This document shows positions 62,785-64,000 of a stretch of DNA of 64,000 bases, piece by piece. Position numbers and translations under genes: made by a program. The DNA comes from Aldehydirespirator sp965220345 (GTDB taxonomy: Bacteria; Actinomycetota; Acidimicrobiia; Acidimicrobiales; Aldehydirespiratoraceae): positions 1,488,001 through 1,552,000 of the forward strand of contig OZ244822.1 of the NCBI GenBank assembly GCA_965220345.1. Reading direction: 5' to 3'. The notes beneath the pieces were generated by a model. It did no database searches, had not been told where the DNA came from, and was given only the letters and a program-made list of their open reading frames with translations. Numbering within the stretch: the first letter of the stretch is position 1; each line of letters starts with the position of its first letter.

Positions 62785-64000
62785 TTAGCGCAATATCTGG
62801 GTTTGTTGGGTGGCTGCAGCCACTAGCTGACCACGGCGATAAACCCGACGCGACATCGGCGCATCTGCCATAGCAGCTCGCAAAGAAGGTGCGTCAATGG
62901 CGACAAAATCGGCTGGATCGCCGGGTTCGAAGTTCACTGGCGGCAGCCCCATCACTCGTCGAGAAGCATTCGAGACCATGTTGTAGGCATCATCAGGCTG
63001 ACGATGCCCGGCCATCACCATCAAAGCAGCAGTCTCGAGCGGATCGCTGCGACCTACCAGATTAAACGGATCTTGCACGTTGTCAGCACCCGCAGCCACC
63101 TCAACTCCAGCATCTACTAGAGCTTTGACAGCGGTAAGGCCACGAGGTGTAGCCACCGCACTGTCACGCCCTTGCAGAAACAGGTTGGTCTGGGGCAGGG
63201 TTATCACCGAGATTCCCGCATCAGCGACTTCTGCGGCTACTGCTGCCTGAGTTTGCTGAGTCTGCACTCCTAGGCTCACACAATGGCTGGCCGTCACCAT
63301 ATTTCCGAAGCCTTTAGAACTCACCTGACGAGCTAGTTCGCGCAGCGTCAGCACCGCCACATCAAGCGTTTCATCGGTGTGCAAATCAATGTCAACATCA
63401 GCGGATTCGGCCAAGCTCAGTACTCCGCTGATGTAAGCCGCCGGGTCGTCCTGCAGGTTCGGGACACCGCCGATGAGATCAACCCCAGCCCCCAAAGCAG
63501 AGTCAAGGGCTTGCCGGTTGCCTGCACTTTCGGGTCCGGTCATAGGGAAACCGGTCAATGCCACCATCTGCAAGTCGATCAAGCCTGCCACTGCCTGCGC
63601 CGCTTCTTGCACCGCTTTCACGCTGACTATGCCCACATCAGCGGTGACGTTTATGTGCGTGCGAACTGCTGTTACTCCATGCACCAGCAGGAGTTCAAGA
63701 GCCTTAGCGGCCCGCTCAACGGTGCGCTCATAAGACAGCTTGCCTTGCTCAGCGGCTGTGAACCAGGCGTTGATGGCACCCATCAGGTCACCGGCGGGGT
63801 TGGGTATCTCATCAGCGGTCAGAGCTTTGTCTAGGTGGGCGTGAGGTTCAGCCATCGCAGGCAGCAGTAGCCAACCACCTAGATCATCAACATCGGCTGC
63901 GTTTTCTTTAGTGTCGCCATCGGCTGGGCTCGAACCGGCAGCCAAGACACTGCTGATCGTTCCATCACGGGGATCAACGGTTACATCAACGTTGCGTCCG
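62785..64000 (-). CDS. Amidohydrolase, cytosine-deaminase-like, 5' end beyond the window
   Basis: The minus-strand frame is open to the window edge, so the gene starts outside it; the TTG at 63945 is internal, since VDVTVDPRDGTISSV upstream is typical of the amidohydrolase N-terminal beta sandwich. LLLPAMAEPHAHLDKALT carries the first HxH metal motif, DIDLHTDET an acidic and histidine pair, VTASHCVSLG the third histidine, and GADNVQDPFN the catalytic Asp segment. This is the pattern of cytosine deaminase/CodA-type enzymes. Together with the neighbouring transporter it may belong to nucleobase or pyrimidine-like salvage. Confidence 0.88.
   Translation of the reverse strand, partial: GRNVDVTVDPRDGTISSVLAAGSSPADGDTKENAADVDDLGGWLLLPAMAEPHAHLDKALTADEIPNPAGDLMGAINAWFTAAEQGKLSYERTVERAAKALELLLVHGVTAVRTHINVTADVGIVSVKAVQEAAQAVAGLIDLQMVALTGFPMTGPESAGNRQALDSALGAGVDLIGGVPNLQDDPAAYISGVLSLAESADVDIDLHTDETLDVAVLTLRELARQVSSKGFGNMVTASHCVSLGVQTQQTQAAVAAEVADAGISVITLPQTNLFLQGRDSAVATPRGLTAVKALVDAGVEVAAGADNVQDPFNLVGRSDPLETAALMVMAGHRQPDDAYNMVSNASRRVMGLPPVNFEPGDPADFVAIDAPSLRAAMADAPMSRRVYRRGQLVAAATQQTQILR

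Overview
The window looks like a chromosomal segment of a high-GC actinobacterium, most likely Acidimicrobiia or a relative. This is an inference from gene content: a DUF512 radical-SAM gene beside der, a type II (eukaryotic-like) glutamine synthetase, glutamine-dependent NAD synthetase, an LLM-class flavin oxidoreductase, lipoproteins with Asp/Thr-rich linkers, and cysteine-containing SLH-like surface modules. No rRNA, CRISPR array, intact IS element or prophage was seen.

The most important result is that the organism decodes UGA as selenocysteine (Sec). A tRNA-Sec gene (selC, UCA anticodon, long variable arm, encoded CCA) lies at 49777-49872 on the minus strand. Three genes carry in-frame UGA codons exactly where their families have catalytic or metal-binding cysteines, each followed by a stem-loop at bacterial SECIS distance: an ArsC-type arsenate reductase-like protein (5523-5897, Sec12), a DsrE-like protein (32619-32996, Sec82), and a CooC-type MinD-like ATPase (34514-35257). 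In the last, two UGAs give Sec104-Pro-Sec106-Cys107 in place of the family's Cys-x-Cys metal site. Ordinary gene calling truncates or splits all three. A yqeC-type selenium-dependent molybdenum hydroxylase accessory gene sits just past selC.

Layout. 1-7.6 kb: a kinase-like fragment, DUF512 and der, then an AMP-ligase-like protein, the ArsC selenoprotein, a ferredoxin and a ferredoxin reductase. 7.9-19 kb: a giant Calx-beta/SLH-like surface protein preceded by a 13-G tract, and a small membrane coiled-coil protein. 19-22.4 kb: a Cys-form CooC-like ATPase and HypF, pointing to nickel-enzyme maturation. 22.5-28.5 kb: an oligopeptide/nickel-type ABC operon with permease and both ATPases fused in one chain. 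28.6-32.5 kb: a second surface protein with a metalloprotease-like motif. 32.6-36 kb: the DsrE selenoprotein, an AbiEii remnant, a pair of CooC-like ATPases (one lacking the metal motif, one with U-x-U) and two small membrane proteins.

36-42.6 kb is an accessory/defence patch: a DUF4143 ATPase, a DUF262-DUF1524-AlbA_2 protein, a methyltransferase, and an MvaI/BcnI-like restriction-modification pair whose endonuclease is frameshifted. 42.8-50 kb is housekeeping: a lipoprotein, an HD protein, glnII, nadE, a sigma factor, an orphan Phd antitoxin and selC. 50-64 kb is metabolic: yqeC, a phytoene-desaturase-like oxidoreductase, UbiX/UbiD, LLM and quinone-reductase-type flavoproteins, an NMT1-type ABC transporter with a two-module binding protein, an isopenicillin-N-synthase-like dioxygenase and an amidohydrolase cut by the window end.

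Working model (inference): the organism uses selenium in redox and metal-trafficking proteins, and the paired CooC-like ATPases load a metal, possibly nickel, using selenolate instead of thiolate ligands. HypF and the Cys-form paralog elsewhere in the window make a hydrogenase or CO-dehydrogenase maturation context plausible, but no target enzyme is in the window.
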